From positions 1,736,001-1,800,000 of the forward strand of contig NW_008805065.1 in the NCBI RefSeq assembly GCF_000004825.1: DNA of 64,000 nt, in the 5' to 3' direction. The stretch is from Heterostelium album PN500 (taxonomy: Eukaryota; Evosea; Eumycetozoa; Acytosteliales; Acytosteliaceae). Positions 1 to 12,363 of this stretch are shown here, in pieces (the stretch's first letter is position 1; each line of letters starts with the position of its first letter). A program made the position numbers and the translations under genes. The notes beneath the pieces were generated by a model that had not been told where the DNA came from, searched no databases, and worked only from the letters and a program-made list of their open reading frames with translations.

Positions 1-365
1 CTAACTATCTTCAAACAAAATTGTAGATTAACAAATTTGTAAATTTTTACATACAAATCAGAGAAAAAATAAAATAGCTAGATTTCAATCTTTAAGGTGT
101 ATCAAACACTTTCTTTTAAATTAATCACCAAAATAACACATTATTTGTAAATTGAACCACCACAATGTTTGATCAAAATATAAATCGAACTCACATAATC
201 ACACACTAGCTGAATTTAAGGCTGTTTTTAATAAAGAAAAAAAAGTTATATGTTTGTTTGTTGCAAAATATTAATAATGTTCTTTTTTTTTTTTGAAAAA
301 TTATTTTATTAATAAATACAATGATATTGTTATTGTTGCTTGATTGTTTTTTTTTTGAAACATTT
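1..365. other. Intergenic, AT-rich
   Basis: No convincing reading frame on either strand. It contains T-rich homopolymers near 280-310 and 345-358 just past the stop codon of the next gene, as expected for 3' flanking DNA of a dictyostelid gene. Confidence 0.6.
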
Positions 366-2247
366 TTAATGAGCAAGTCTCTTGGTTGATCTGAACAATA
401 AGGTATCGTTTTGATTGGCATCGAATGAGATCTTCATCATCATGAGTGCACCAAAGATGACAAACAAGACCAAGACGATTGGCAAGAAGAGGAAGATTTG
501 GAAGGCAGCAGTTTGTTGAGAATCGGCCATAGTATTGTTACTGGTACCTTCGGATGATGAAGAGGCGTTACCAACATTGATCATCTCGATTTGATGTGGA
601 ACACAGAAGACCTTGTAGTCGGCAGATTCGAGTGACTCTTGCAATTGAGCGCAGAGGTCGTCACGTTGAGTCTTGGAGGTGTACTTCAAGTAGATCGATG
701 GGAGAGCTGGAGTTCCGATGACGTGGTCTCCGACAATGTCGACGACTTGCTCCATCAACTTGGAGTCGGTGGCGGCGGCAGCTGGTGGCAATACGACGAT
801 CTCACAGGCGACACGACCACCATACAAACCAGAGAGTTGTTGGTAGGCAGAGGACATGGCTTGGTCGACGAGTTGGAGAGCCAATGGGTAGAAAGCGCTC
901 GATCTGTCGATGCTTGAGATGGCACCGAACGAGAAGGAGATCATGTCTGGAACAGAGTCGGCAACGGCACCGTCAAAGGCGTTCTTACCAGAGACTTGCT
1001 TGACGATGTTGAAGAGTGAAGCAAGTTCGGTCAAGAAAACGATTTCGACGTCGATGTCGATCTCGATGGATTGGCTACCCTTGGTGAAGGTCAACTTGTC
1101 TTGAGCACGGCTAACAGCCCATCCCGATGGCAAGATGAATTGCTTGAACTCCTTGGAGTAGAGGATACGCTCGACGTCGTTCAAGTCCAACTTGAATTCG
1201 TCGTCGTAGTTGTTGTTGGCGTAGATCGACTGCATGGTGTAGGCACCGTTGTAGACGGCGTGGTAGTTACCGGCTGGGATCTTCTTGGCGACCTGTTGGT
1301 GGACGGCAGTGGAACCAGCCAAACCGGCCTTCGAGGAGGCAGAGATGATCAATGACTTTCCGTTGTAGGTCTCGGTGATGACGTCGGCCAAGTTGGCGGC
1401 GAGTGAGATACCCTTCTTTTGGTAGGCGTTCATACGCTCACCGGATGGAGTCTCCCAGTGAGAACCGACGACACCGTGAACGGCTGGAGTGACACCGCTA
1501 AAGATGGTGGCCATCTCGGCGACAGAGTCCATTGGGTAGTATGACTTCTCGATGGTGATGGCGTCACCAGAGACAAACTTCATCTTCTCCAAATCGGTAG
1601 CGGCGACGCTGTCCATTGCGAGAAGCAAGTTGAGCTTTGGCTTGTTAAAGAGTGAGATGGTTGGGAAACCCTCACGGTCGCTGTCTCCCATTGGGAGTGT
1701 ACCCATAACATGTGAAATCAAGGCACTGATTTGAGTGTCCTTCAAATTTGATAATGATGCACTATTAAATACATTTCCCTTCAAATAAAGTAATGAATTT
1801 TGATTAAACTAAAATATAAAAATAATAAAATTGTTAGAAATTTTTCATTTTTTCATAATTATTATTTTCATCATCTATCTATCTATGTTAATTGATTATT
1901 ATTTGTTTTGTTTAAATGCTATTTCTATTGTTATTGATTGTTGAACATTAGTTCTGATAATTGTTATTATTATTGTTTTTTTTTTTTTTTTTTGTCTTCC
2001 TGTATTTATATATCTGTTTTGTATTATATGATGATTGTATTGTATTGGTTGTTATCTATAACTGTTTATGATTTGTTTTGATCTACATAGATGATGAATA
2101 AGAATAACATGTTAAAAGATAGATTAGATATCATACAGTTGGAGATTCGATGATGATATCAGCGGATCTTCTGGTAAAGAATTCAATTTCTGATTTGACA
2201 ACACTTAATGTGATAGCCAACAATAAAATATAAATGAATTGCTTCAT
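366..2247 (-). CDS. atp6ap2: ATP6AP2 / renin-receptor homologue (V-ATPase accessory subunit)
   Basis: Two exons, 2137-2247 and 366-1808, split by a 328-base GT-AG intron, giving about 517 residues (human about 350). Exon 1 encodes a start plus signal peptide (MKQFIYILLLAITLSVVKS). Exon 2 aligns by eye along the whole luminal domain of ATP6AP2: a LFNKP block, an MDSVAEMATIFSG block, VEIVFLTELASLFNI (human VDLLFLSELQVLHDI) and LYGGRVACEIVVL (human LYGGNAVVELVTV). A single membrane segment lies about 45 residues before the end, and the short cytosolic tail has NDTLLFRST where human has YDSIIYRMT. The family escorts V-ATPase Vo assembly in the ER and endolysosomal system as a type I membrane protein. 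Residues between MATIFSG and HWETPSGE (GVTPAVHGVVG) look like an alkaline-phosphatase-superfamily motif. Identification rests on family memory, without a search. Confidence 0.85.
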
Positions 2248-2881
2248 TTTATTTATCTATATAGTAATATAATATCGAAAAATAATGAAATATATATAAA
2301 TAAATCTAAAAATCGATAGTTATTGAAAATGTTTAAAAAAACAAACTAAATAAAAAAAAAAAGAGGAGTGAAAAAAAAACCACCAAATTAGAAAAATGAC
2401 ACTGGTAAAAAAAAAATATTTTTTTTTAGGATTCAAAAGAATTTTCGACCTGGTGCTTTTTGTTTTGCGCTAATAAAATTAAAATTATCTGTGAAGATAT
2501 AAAATTTTTTCAATTTAAAATTATCTGTTCACATTTCATTGTGCTTATTTATTAGTTTCAATGTCCATATTAATTAATTTTTGTATTTTATAGATTATTT
2601 TGATAAAAAAAAAATAAAATTTGATATTATTTATTCCAAATATAGTTAGTTGTTTAATTATTTACAACTGATCTGTAAAAGCATTTGATAATTGATTGAT
2701 TAATACATCATTTAATTTGAAAAAAATAGACAACGTTACAATCACACCATCACCACACATTGCAAATGAAATGTTTAATTTATTTCTATTTTTGATATTG
2801 TTTTTTTTATTTTTACATTTATTAATTTTATATATTTTAGATGAAGTATTGATCGGGTTGGAGCTAGTTTAAATTTTAAAA
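2248..2881. other. Divergent intergenic/promoter region
   Basis: Lies between the start codons of two divergently transcribed genes and presumably holds both promoters. It is AT-rich with A and T runs. I see no reading frame, tRNA or recognisable operator. Confidence 0.5.
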
Positions 2882-4894
2882 ATGGATAGTGTATTAAAAT
2901 CGAGAGGTAATCTAGATATTTCAACTATAAGATTGGTTTTAAATCATCTTGGTTTGGATGAGCAACAACAGCAACAACAACAGGATGATATGACACAATC
3001 ACAGATATTACAGTCACAACAATCACAATCATCAATAAGATCAAACGATAATAGTGATACCAATGATGAAAGTGGTAATGAAGAGATGGAAGAAGATGAG
3101 GAAGAAGAAGAACAATATGAAGATGCAATGTCAACTTCACCAACCATTGTTTCAACTTCGCCTTCGCCTTCACCATCACCCTCTCCTTCGCCATCGCAAC
3201 ACAATAAAACATCGAGTTGGTTAGATCAATTGTCGGTTGCTATCACTGCCGATGGATCGATGATGGTCGTTGGTGGCGGTGGAACTGGCGGTGTCGGAAC
3301 GGGACTAGCGATTGTCCTAGTGAAAAGAGCACATGATCAATCACAATGGAGAACTTCTATTACATTGGATCATCAATCAGGTCAAATGTATTGTATAATA
3401 GCAAGAAAAAACAAATCATGATTCATTTTAGTATCTTGCTTATTAACTCATCAATAATAACACAATATATATAGTGATAGAATTACAGCTATTTCAATAT
3501 TAACACTTTCAAATCCACAATTGGAACAAGCGATTGCCATTGGCTATACATCTGGACATCTCAGAATATTCTCACTCCACGGTAATCTCTTACTCTCCCA
3601 ATTGTTTCACAAAGCACCCATTCAAAAGATTAAAGTTAAAATGACACCGATTCTCACTTCAAGTCAAGAGTATGTTGTTTGATAGATTGATTGTTTGATA
3701 GACTGATGATTGTTTTGTTTTAGTTTGTTAGCAAACACCAACATGTTGATTAATTACTATTGTTATATATATATATATATATATAGGAGATATGTAATGC
3801 AAGAAGTTAGTATATTGTATCCAGGTAATATTGTTGCTTCGATGGCTGGCGGTAGTCTGAGTGGTGTTTTGGCGGTGTGCTATCAGCAGGTGCAACGCGG
3901 TGACACTGCATCGGCAGCACAAACCAAGCTGGATTTCAGAAAGTGGTCACTCGGTTCTATCGATGTGGCCAACGATTTCAGTTTTGCCGGGCCATTCTTG
4001 GGATCGCCATTCCGTGCTCTTCCGTATGGAACCAGTGAGCATGCCATGACGCGACTAATAGTCGCGGGATCGGACCCGATGCTCGCATACTACTATCCGT
4101 CGGATGACAGCGGTAGTTCTTTCACTGTTGCAGTGGCACTGGTATCTTCGGTTGCCGCTAAGCTTACGAACGCCGTCTATTCATTCGCCAAGAATTGGTG
4201 GGGTGGAAGTCAACAATCACAACAGCAGCAACAGCAGCAACAACAAGAAGCCAACGCAAAACAACAGGAATCAAAGATTGAGAATCCATCTCCGCTGCAA
4301 GTAAGATGGTCGTTAATCGATGAGAAGCGAGAACTAAAGAGTTTGTTGATGGATCCAAGTGGTCGGTACGCAGTTGCCACCGATAATCTAGGTCGTGTAC
4401 TATTAGTTGACATTGTAAATAGTTTGATTGTTAGAATGTGGAAAGGTTATCGTGATTGTCAATGTGGTTGGATAAATCAATTATCAAATGAAGATGATGA
4501 TGATGAAGAAGAAGAAGAGGATAGTAATGATAATAATGTAGATAAAGATAATAATAGTAGTAATAGTAATAATAATGATAGTTTTATGACATTGGAAGAT
4601 TTCATACCAGCGAAAATGATGAAAAAGAAAGTTGGTGTAAATCATTATAGAACTTATTTAGCAATTTATATTGGTAGAAGAGGTTATCTAGAGGTTTGGG
4701 GAATGAAACATAAATCAAGAGTCGTATTTGAAAAGGTTGGAATGGGATGTAGGTTGATTTCCACTTCCGTGCCTGGAAAGAGACCACCTATCCAACAAGG
4801 TCAAACTCAACTATCTAGCCCACAAAACTATCAATCACGTTGTTATCTAATCAATCAAGATGGTAATCTCAATGAAATTATTGTACATAAATAA
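2882..4894 (+). CDS. Rab3GAP2-like protein, N-terminal domain only
   Basis: Three exons fit phase and family continuity: 2882-3387, 3475-3669 and 3787-4894, giving about 602 residues. After a poly-Q/acidic/Ser-Pro-rich leader, blocks match the N-terminal domain of the non-catalytic subunit of Rab3GAP: AIAIGYTSGHLRIFSLHGN, EVSILYPGNIVA, KWSLGSIDV, SSVAAKLTNAVYSFAKNWWG, RMWKGYRDCQCGWI and RRGYLEVWG. In animals Rab3GAP1/2 acts on Rab3 and as a GEF for Rab18, and also affects autophagy. The protein stops at about 600 residues, whereas the human subunit is about 1,390, so the C-terminal domain is absent here. No continuation is seen before the convergent neighbour that ends at 4995. A Q tract and a D/E/N tract interrupt the propeller-like domain, as is common in dictyostelids. 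Confidence 0.82.
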
Positions 4895-4994
4895 AACTAA
4901 TACACTATCTAATTTAACAACAACAACAACAACAACAAAACAAACAAATAAACAACTAAAATAAAATAATAACGCAAGTCTTTTTAATTAGATA

Positions 4995-5866
4995 TTATAT
5001 AAAAGATGTAATATCATCATCGTCATCATCCATTGCTTTTTTGTTAATGTTGTTGTTGTTGTTGTTGTTATTATTGACATTGTTGTTGATTAAATTATAT
5101 TGCTTATTGTTGTAATATTTCTTATGATAGTTTGAAGGTTCCAATAAATTGTTATGGTCATCTTCGTCATGCGCCCTAAAGTTGTATGGTTCTTCGACGT
5201 CTTCTTCATCTTCATCGTCTGCCGTATCATTATGGATCGATATCAAACTGTATTGTGAGAGATCCCGATACTGTTGTATCACGATAAACGCTATAATCAG
5301 CGAAACAAATGAAGATGTTGAAGAGAGTACTATGTATACAGTGGGTATCTCTGGTTTTGCTTTGTGTTCATAGGGTGGAGTATAAAGATCATCCAATGAA
5401 CTACTGCTGCTCATGCTATTGCTATTGCTATTGCTGTTGTCGCCACCATAGAAATGAAGGTAGCAATAGATATTCGAGTAAGAAGGTAAATACGTTTGAA
5501 CACAGGTGTTCGTAGGGGCAGAGAAATATTGCAGTTCAATCTTAAGCTTCGTGTCGGAAATCCTAACCGATGACACACCTAAGGTGTAATAGTCGATGTA
5601 GTTCGTGCGGATTGCAGGAGGTTCATCACCGTAGAATTGAAATTGACCCACTAAATAAGTGAATCCATTATGATCATATACGTTATCAATTGTTTCTATT
5701 GATAAGTAAGTAATATTTGCAGCAAAAAAAATTAATTAATTAATTAATTAATATGAAAAGCTTAATACAATCAATACAAACTAAACGCCTTAAAATACAT
5801 ACGTATGTTACATTTAATAAAATTTACATATAATACAAATAATAAAACAACATATTTATTTATCAT
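4995..5866 (-). CDS. Unknown type I membrane protein with acidic/Asn-rich tail
   Basis: Two exons, 5803-5866 and 4995-5695, joined by an intron with a GTATGT donor and AATAG acceptor, give about 254 residues. Exon 1 is almost entirely a signal peptide (MINKYVVLLFVLYVNFIKC). The first 120 mature residues are a Tyr-rich luminal domain with two cysteines (TNTCVQTYLPSYSNIYCYL). A Ser/Asn linker follows, then one membrane segment (VYIVLSSTSSFVSLIIAFIV) and a cytosolic tail with an acidic patch, a poly-N run and a terminal run of aspartates. I do not recognise the family. Choosing this spliced start restores a signal peptide that matches the single membrane span. The 3' end converges on the Rab3GAP2-like gene with only about 100 bases between them. 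Confidence 0.65.
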
Positions 5867-6510
5867 GATGATGTTTTTATTATGAGAAAAAGTGCACCAG
5901 CTTTTTTCATTTTTACTTTAAAGAATTGGTGCGTGCAAGTGCCTCATGTGCATGCACATAATAATAATAATAATTATAAAATAAAATTATTTGTTTGTTT
6001 GTTTTTCAGGTTTTTAGGATTTTTTTTTATTTTACCCTGGTTGTTATTTTTTTTCAAGAATTATTATCAATTAAACCAAACATCTAATAATAATTAAACA
6101 AATTAGATTGAAAATTGAAGATCGATTGTTATTTTATTTCAAAGCAAATACTAACATATCTTTTGAACTTATTGTTTTGTTTGTTTTGTTTTGTTTTTTT
6201 TTTTTTTTCAAAATCATCCAATCTGAAGTTCAATCAAAATGATAAAAAATTTGAATATTTAAATTTGAAAAATTCTTTTGAAAAAATTATCAATCATCAG
6301 AGTCATTCATTAAAATCAAACTTTTAATATAGGATATTAAGGAACTTGATATCAAAATATAATTACAAAGTTTAGTGGTTATTTAGTAAATCAAGTTGAA
6401 AAAAAGTAGTAGTCTGTGCTCTCTGTCTGCTTCAAACAGTAAAATAGTAACTAGTTGCACCAACTTTACTTTTGATTACAAAAACAAAAACAAAAAAAAA
6501 CAATGAAGCT
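5867..6510. other. Divergent intergenic region
   Basis: AT-rich DNA between two divergent genes. Short open frames here are T-rich and low in complexity and have no family features. Presumed promoters; no motif assigned. Confidence 0.5.
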
Positions 6511-9500
6511 ATGAGTCAAAGTAAATATAAATGTGATTGGCAATCATATTTGATCAATATACTTACAGTAGTTTTTTTTTAACACATTTTAAACTTCTTC
6601 TCTTTCTCTCTAATTACTCTCTCTCTATCTATAATAATGATATGATTTAGACTCACCTCTTAAAAAGAAAAGAAGTACATCCACCGGTGGTAACAATAAT
6701 AACAATAATAATAGTAGTAGTAGTAGTTCATTCAACTCAATCATTGCAGCGGGTATCTCTAATATCGAACATCAACTTTTAAACACACAGGAAGAAAGTC
6801 ACATCAATACACATCATTCACAGCATAATAATAGCTATCAGCAACAGTCTCAACATCATCAACAAAACTACAATCAACAACAACAACAACAACAGCAACA
6901 GCAACAACAAACTTATGAAAATGAATTTCCAGTTGGTCCACCTTGGTCTACACAAGAATCAAATGAATTTTATAATTGTATGATTTTTAATTAATTCTAT
7001 ATATATATAATACCATTATAATAGTTTGAAACTAATTTAATTATTACTATTTCGAAAAACAAAAAGGTGTTAAAGAATTTAAACCCGATTGGAAAACAGT
7101 TATAAAACGATTCCCTGCGCGAACAGAGGAGATGCTTGAGAATCTCTATGGTCTAGTGAGTTCGGAGCTTCAGGAATGTAGTTCACCCGATATTTTTCAT
7201 TACATTGTCAAAGGTGTTTGTGCTGCAATTCAAAGTAAGTCATTCATATGTTCAGGAGAATCAAAAAAAAAAAAAAAAAAGATAATGATAATGATTATGA
7301 TTTTAATTGACTAATTCTCTCTTGACAGATAAAAAAGCACCAACAACACCTGGTAGTGCTTCAAAGCAAACTTCTTCATCGACACCTGCCTATACCAGTT
7401 TAAATCCTATTCGCTCCACTAGAAATGAATCACTTACACCATTGAAACAACAACATCATAACAACAATAATATTCATCATCAAAATCACCATCAACAATA
7501 TCAACAACAACAACAACAACAACAATCATCATCATCGCCACAAATACCTTCAGATTTTATAAATACAACACCGAGTAGATCTGGAAGGACAAGTAGAACG
7601 ACATCATCCAATAATAATAATAATAATAATAACAATAATAATAATAATAATAATAATATGGATGTAGAACAACAAAAATCACAAACAAAAACAAGATCCA
7701 GACGTTTATTTACAGATTCTCCAGCGAAATCTAGTAGTACAACAACTACTACGACAACAACTACAACTTCCAGCTCACCATCTTCCTCTAATATGACACC
7801 TAGAAAGAGAAAATCAACAACTATTTCTTCATCGCCTATTAACACTCCATCGAAACAGAATAGTAATAATAATGTTGGTGATTTAGTTGGTGATGAATAC
7901 CAGGCAGCTAGTAACCTACCTGCCAAACTCAGAGGTAAAATGATGAAGCAAAGCACACCACCATTGTCATTACCTGCAATCGGATCATCGTTCGATCCAG
8001 CACTGTCACCACTTCAAACGACAGCATTGGACGAGAGCGGTGCCTATGGAACACTACTCTCCATGAGCAATAGCAACAATAACAGTAATAACAACAGCAA
8101 TACATCATCGCCTGCATTGACTGGTGATAATAACAACAATAATAATAGCAATAACAAACAACAACAACAGATTGTCTTACCAACACAAGAAACTCAACAA
8201 ACCATACAGAAAAGACTACAAAACTTTCTTACAAACTCACATACACATCTACCGTTACCAGTGGTGGATAGCGTTAGTAACAGTCATTCAATATTGGATG
8301 AGAGTAGCGGTGGTAGTGCGAGTGGCACTAACAATATAGCTAGATATAAGCTATCACTATCTGGCAAATGGGCAATGTATGAATGGTTCTACAGTGATGT
8401 AGAGGCTCCATTCTATTTCTACAATGAATTCCAGACATGTTTGAATCAAATCGGAATTGGCAAAGTCAGGAAACTAACGAGAATCGAGTGGAACGAAATA
8501 CGATCGAGAATGAAAAAGCCAAGACGTCTCTCACAGTCATTCTTCCAGGAGGCAAGAGAGAAACTCTATCAATCCAGAGAAAAGATCAGACATTCAATGG
8601 CAAACGATGACTTTTTTAAATTTTAATTATACAAAGAAATTCAAAAGTATTATGTAAGTAGTTTAAATTGTTATTATAATTATGATATAAACCAAACAAA
8701 CTAAATTTATTGTTATTGTTTTAGATGTACAAAATAATACAATACAAAAAGGTATTGTTTTAAATTATTTACCAGACACCAAAACATATTCAATTCAAAA
8801 CGATGCAACCAATATAATTGATAATATTTCAGATATATGTGTTATGGTAAGTAATATATGGAAATTAAAGCTGGATTTTGAAATATTAATTTTTTGTTAT
8901 TATTATTATTTTTAATGGTAAAGTCTATAGAAAAGAATATTAGAAGTATAATAGAATCAAGTTATATTTATTCGAATAATGGTAATAAAAACTCGGACAA
9001 TGCAGATACCGCTGTTCAAAATGAAAATCAAATGGCACAGGAACAAAGTCAAAAGACACCATTGATTTTGGTATTGGGTCTCATCGTTGTTTTGGAGAAG
9101 AAAGAAGCATTGATATTACATCTGACAAATCTAAACAATCAAGCAGAGGAGATGCTACTCGATGGTTTCCCTGAATCATTCCAAATCGAATACTCCAAGG
9201 CGGTAGTCGATTTAGAATATCTAAACAAAATTTTAACAACACTACTAGAGATTTTTAAAAGAGATCATAATTTACATGTATGTAGTACTGTACTATTATA
9301 TAATTATAACATATAGAAACATGTTCGATTGTTTACTAACTAACTATATATTTGAAACCAACAACAACAATAATAATAATTATAATTATAACAATAATAG
9401 AATCGTGCAGCTAATAATGATTTCACTCAACCACAAGTCCAACAATATTTAATTGCAGATCTAATCAATTCAATTCGACAACAATCAGGGAAATTTGTTT

Positions 9501-9931
9501 ATAAAGTAATTATAATTAACAAAAAAAGATTACATTTTAAATAGTTTACTAATCAATTTTGGAATTAAAAACAGATATTTAAAGATGACAATAATCAAGC
9601 AATCGATGAGAATTTAAAGAAAATGGTGCATGGTTGTATTTCGACATTGTATGTCTTGAAGCAATCATGTTTAAACACTGAGCTTACAGATCAAGACATT
9701 TCTAATCTTTTAGATAATTGTCTGAGTCAAATCAAACCAAATTCAATTGATAATATCAAGTAAGTTACAAAAATAAGATATCTCATTTAATCTTTTTTTT
9801 AAAAAAAAAATAATATCTAATCTAATCTTTTTTTTTGTTTTTGTTTTTTATAATTTAGTTTGTATAATCAAATTCAAGAAACTGTTTACCAACTTAGAGA
9901 TAAAATAATATCAGCCCAAATGGAAAAATAA
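6511..9931 (+). CDS. lin9: LIN9/Aly homologue (MuvB/DREAM complex, DIRP domain)
   Basis: Exons inferred at 6511-6520 (MSQ plus one base), 6651-6977, 7067-7234, 7329-8653, 8725-8846, 8924-9277, 9401-9505, 9575-9759 and 9859-9931. After a long N/Q/S/T-rich region there is a clear DIRP domain (LSLSGKWAMYEWFYSDVEAP, RKLTRIEWNEIRSRMKKPRR, FFQEAREKL). A Tudor-like strand set follows, then the LIN9 C-terminal helices (MLLDGFPESFQIEYSKAVVD, LEYLNKILTTLLEIF), as in human LIN9. The protein organises the MuvB core, which represses or activates cell-cycle genes with E2F/Rb or Myb in the nucleus. Oddity: near 8613-8626 the DIRP exon reaches a TAA after DDFFKF, while the continuation that matches LIN9 and fits the next donor's phase is one base out of frame. 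No GT donor lies between them. Either one base is missing in an A/T run or the gene is split. Confidence 0.85.
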
Positions 9932-10125
9932 ATAAATAAATAGTTTTTTTTTGCAATTTAATCCAAAAATTGCAAAAAAAAAATATCTTGTGCAAAAGAA
10001 AAAAGAGGTCGATATCATGCGAATGTCAAAGAAATCTTGAAACTTTGAGAGTTGACTTTTTACATTACATTTTAAAATGATAGATTTATTATTATTATTA
10101 CTATTATATAACTAATTGAATGAAT

Positions 10126-11397
10126 CTATTTGCAACATCCTTCTTGTTTATTTGATGAATCTTCAGGCACAATTGGAATTCTTTCTTGTCTGTTTGAAGT
10201 GGTTGAAGATTGATTCGATGATCCTGATGTGCTAACTGTACTTTTTGATAACATTCCTGTTTGATTTGATTTGATTTGATTTGATTTGATTGTTTTATTT
10301 TTAGGTTAGTACATGTATGTTTAAACAATGATGACGATGATCTCAATTGTTTGTTGTTGATGTTATTTAAAGATAATAATTACTCTTTGTTAAATCCAAG
10401 AACAGTTCTTCGACTCCTTTGTTCAATTTAGCTGATGTACTATAATGTTTGGCACCTACTGATTGCGCGTATGCCTCTGCCTCCTCCAATGGGATCACTC
10501 TAGTCTTTTCCAAGTCACACTTATTTCCAATTATACATAATACAATCTCATTACCCAACATGGCTTTCAACTCTTTAATCCAATTCTTTGCTTTTATAAA
10601 TGAATCATTATCTGTAATATCATATACTACCAGTGCACCTAAAAATAAATAAATAACAATATAAAGAATGTTAGCAATGTTGTTGTTATTGTTGATCAAT
10701 ATCAATATTTAAATTATACCTTGTGATCCTCTATAATAAATTGGTCCAAGTGCATGGAATCTCTCCTGACCAGCCGTATCCCAAATAGTTAAACAAACTC
10801 TCTTTCCGGCCATATTTATATTCTTCTGGAAGAATCCAGCATTCTGTGTCATCAAATGTTTATCATTGAATGTATTTTGAATGTATCTAAGCACAATTGA
10901 AGTCTTTCCAACACAACCTATATTATTATTTATATTTAATGTTATTAAATGATTTACTATTAATTAAAATCTCAACTCCACTCCATTCCACTCCATTCTA
11001 CTACACTCCACTCACTCCACTCCACTTTGCTTTGCTTTGCTGTAATTATAATGATGATTAATTAACCAATATTCTCTGTTGCAACACCTGTATTATTATT
11101 ATTATTATTATTATATCGATTGACTGCTATGTTATTTTTAACTCCACTGTTAATTTTATATGTCTCTACAATATCTACTCCAAATCGTCTTCATCATCAA
11201 ATCATCATTATAACCATATGTGCTTGTTGTATATTGCTTGCTATGTTATGCTTTGCTTTGTTTTTGAGGAGTGTAGAGAAGAGAATACTGCAGTATGAGT
11301 AGTAGAGTAGTAGTAGTAGTAGTAGTAGTAGTAGAGTAGTATATTTTGACATACCTTCACCAAGAAGTACAACTTTAAAACCTTTCTCAGAATCCAT
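10126..11397 (-). CDS. rab21: Rab21 small GTPase
   Basis: Four exons: about 11355-11397, 10721-10917, roughly 10394-10640, and one ending at 10126. The product is about 200 residues. P-loop GEGCVGKTS spans the first junction. Other motifs are WDTAGQERFHALGPIYY, GNKCDLEK (guanine specificity), TSAKLNKGVEELFLDL and a C-terminal GCCK for prenylation. The string FHALGPIYYRGS and the overall spacing are diagnostic of Rab21, which acts on early endosomes and in integrin/phagosome traffic. The last exon begins after an intron containing a pentanucleotide repeat and continues the family's TKRM junction. Switch I is slightly altered (MTQNAGFF where animal Rab21 has TTLQASFL). Confidence 0.92.
10260..10291. 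repeat. (TTTGA)n pentanucleotide repeat in rab21 intron
   Basis: About six uninterrupted copies of TTTGA, lying in the third intron of rab21 close to its acceptor. Confidence 0.85.
10976..11040. repeat. CACTC/CATTC minisatellite in rab21 intron 1
   Basis: Irregular tandem array of ACTCC/CATTC pentamers followed by TTTGC copies. It sits inside the long first intron (about 440 bases) of rab21. A TAG trinucleotide array follows near 11300-11335 in the same intron. Confidence 0.75.
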
Positions 11398-12363
11398 TAT
11401 TTATGAGTTCTCAATATCTATATATATATATAATACCTATGTTATTTATTAATTATTGGTTGATTAGTAAATTAAACTAAACTTGATAATCTATGTGTGA
11501 TGAGATAATGAGAAGTTGATTCTCTACTTTTTGTTTGTTTTGTTTTATTCTCTATTCTTTATCAAAATCAATTGGAATGAGTGCTAGCAACGTATACATA
11601 CATAACAAAATTAAAAAAAAAATTGAAAAAATTTATAAACTACTTGATATTTTCAAAAAACAAAAAACAAGAGAGTAGAAGAAAAAAGTGAAAATATCAA
11701 AAAGGTGAATTTAACTATAGTATTATTTGCAAGTAATAATGGAAAAATAAAATAAAAACAAATAAGGGAATTATGGTGAAAAATGTGTAATCTTTAAACA
11801 ACGAGAATTCACTACAAAAAAAAAAAAAAAAATTAATTGAACAATTTAAAAAAATGAATTTTTTATGCAGAATGAAAAGTCTTGTGAAGAAGAGAGTGGA
11901 ATTAAAGTGAAGACTTGCAAGTAGGATAATTTACCTTTTACTTTTTTTGTTTTTTTGTTAAAAAATCTATAAAATTGTTTTTTTTAATTAAATTTTTAAT
12001 TCTTTTTTTTTTTTGTTTTTACAATTTATTTTATTTTTAATTTATCTATCTTTTTTTTTATGATACAGTTTTGTTTTTGAAAATAATAAATAGTTAGTTT
12101 GAGTGTGATTTGCAAATTCTTCTATCATCTAATCAAAGAACACAACCAAAAAGTATTTAAATTAATATATTTTATTTGTTTTTCAAAGATTTTTGTTATT
12201 GTTGTTGTTGTTTTTTTTTAATTAAAAATATATTACGAAATTAAAACCTGGGGGTGTTAAAAAGTTTGACAAATACAATACAACATTTATTTTTATTAAT
12301 TATTTACTGTTTTTTTTAACTGCCAATTGGTGGGTGTTTTTGTCTTACAATATTTTTGTAACT
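11398..12363. other. Intergenic, upstream of rab21
   Basis: Long AT-rich stretch between the rab21 start and the 3' end of the hydrolase gene. It has many A and T runs but no reading frame or RNA gene I can support. Confidence 0.5.

Noticed and set aside
7501-7956. Long open frame antisense to the LIN9 gene, Leu/Val/Cys-rich
   Set aside because: It is the mirror of CAA/AAT/ACA repeats in the sense gene; no independent features.
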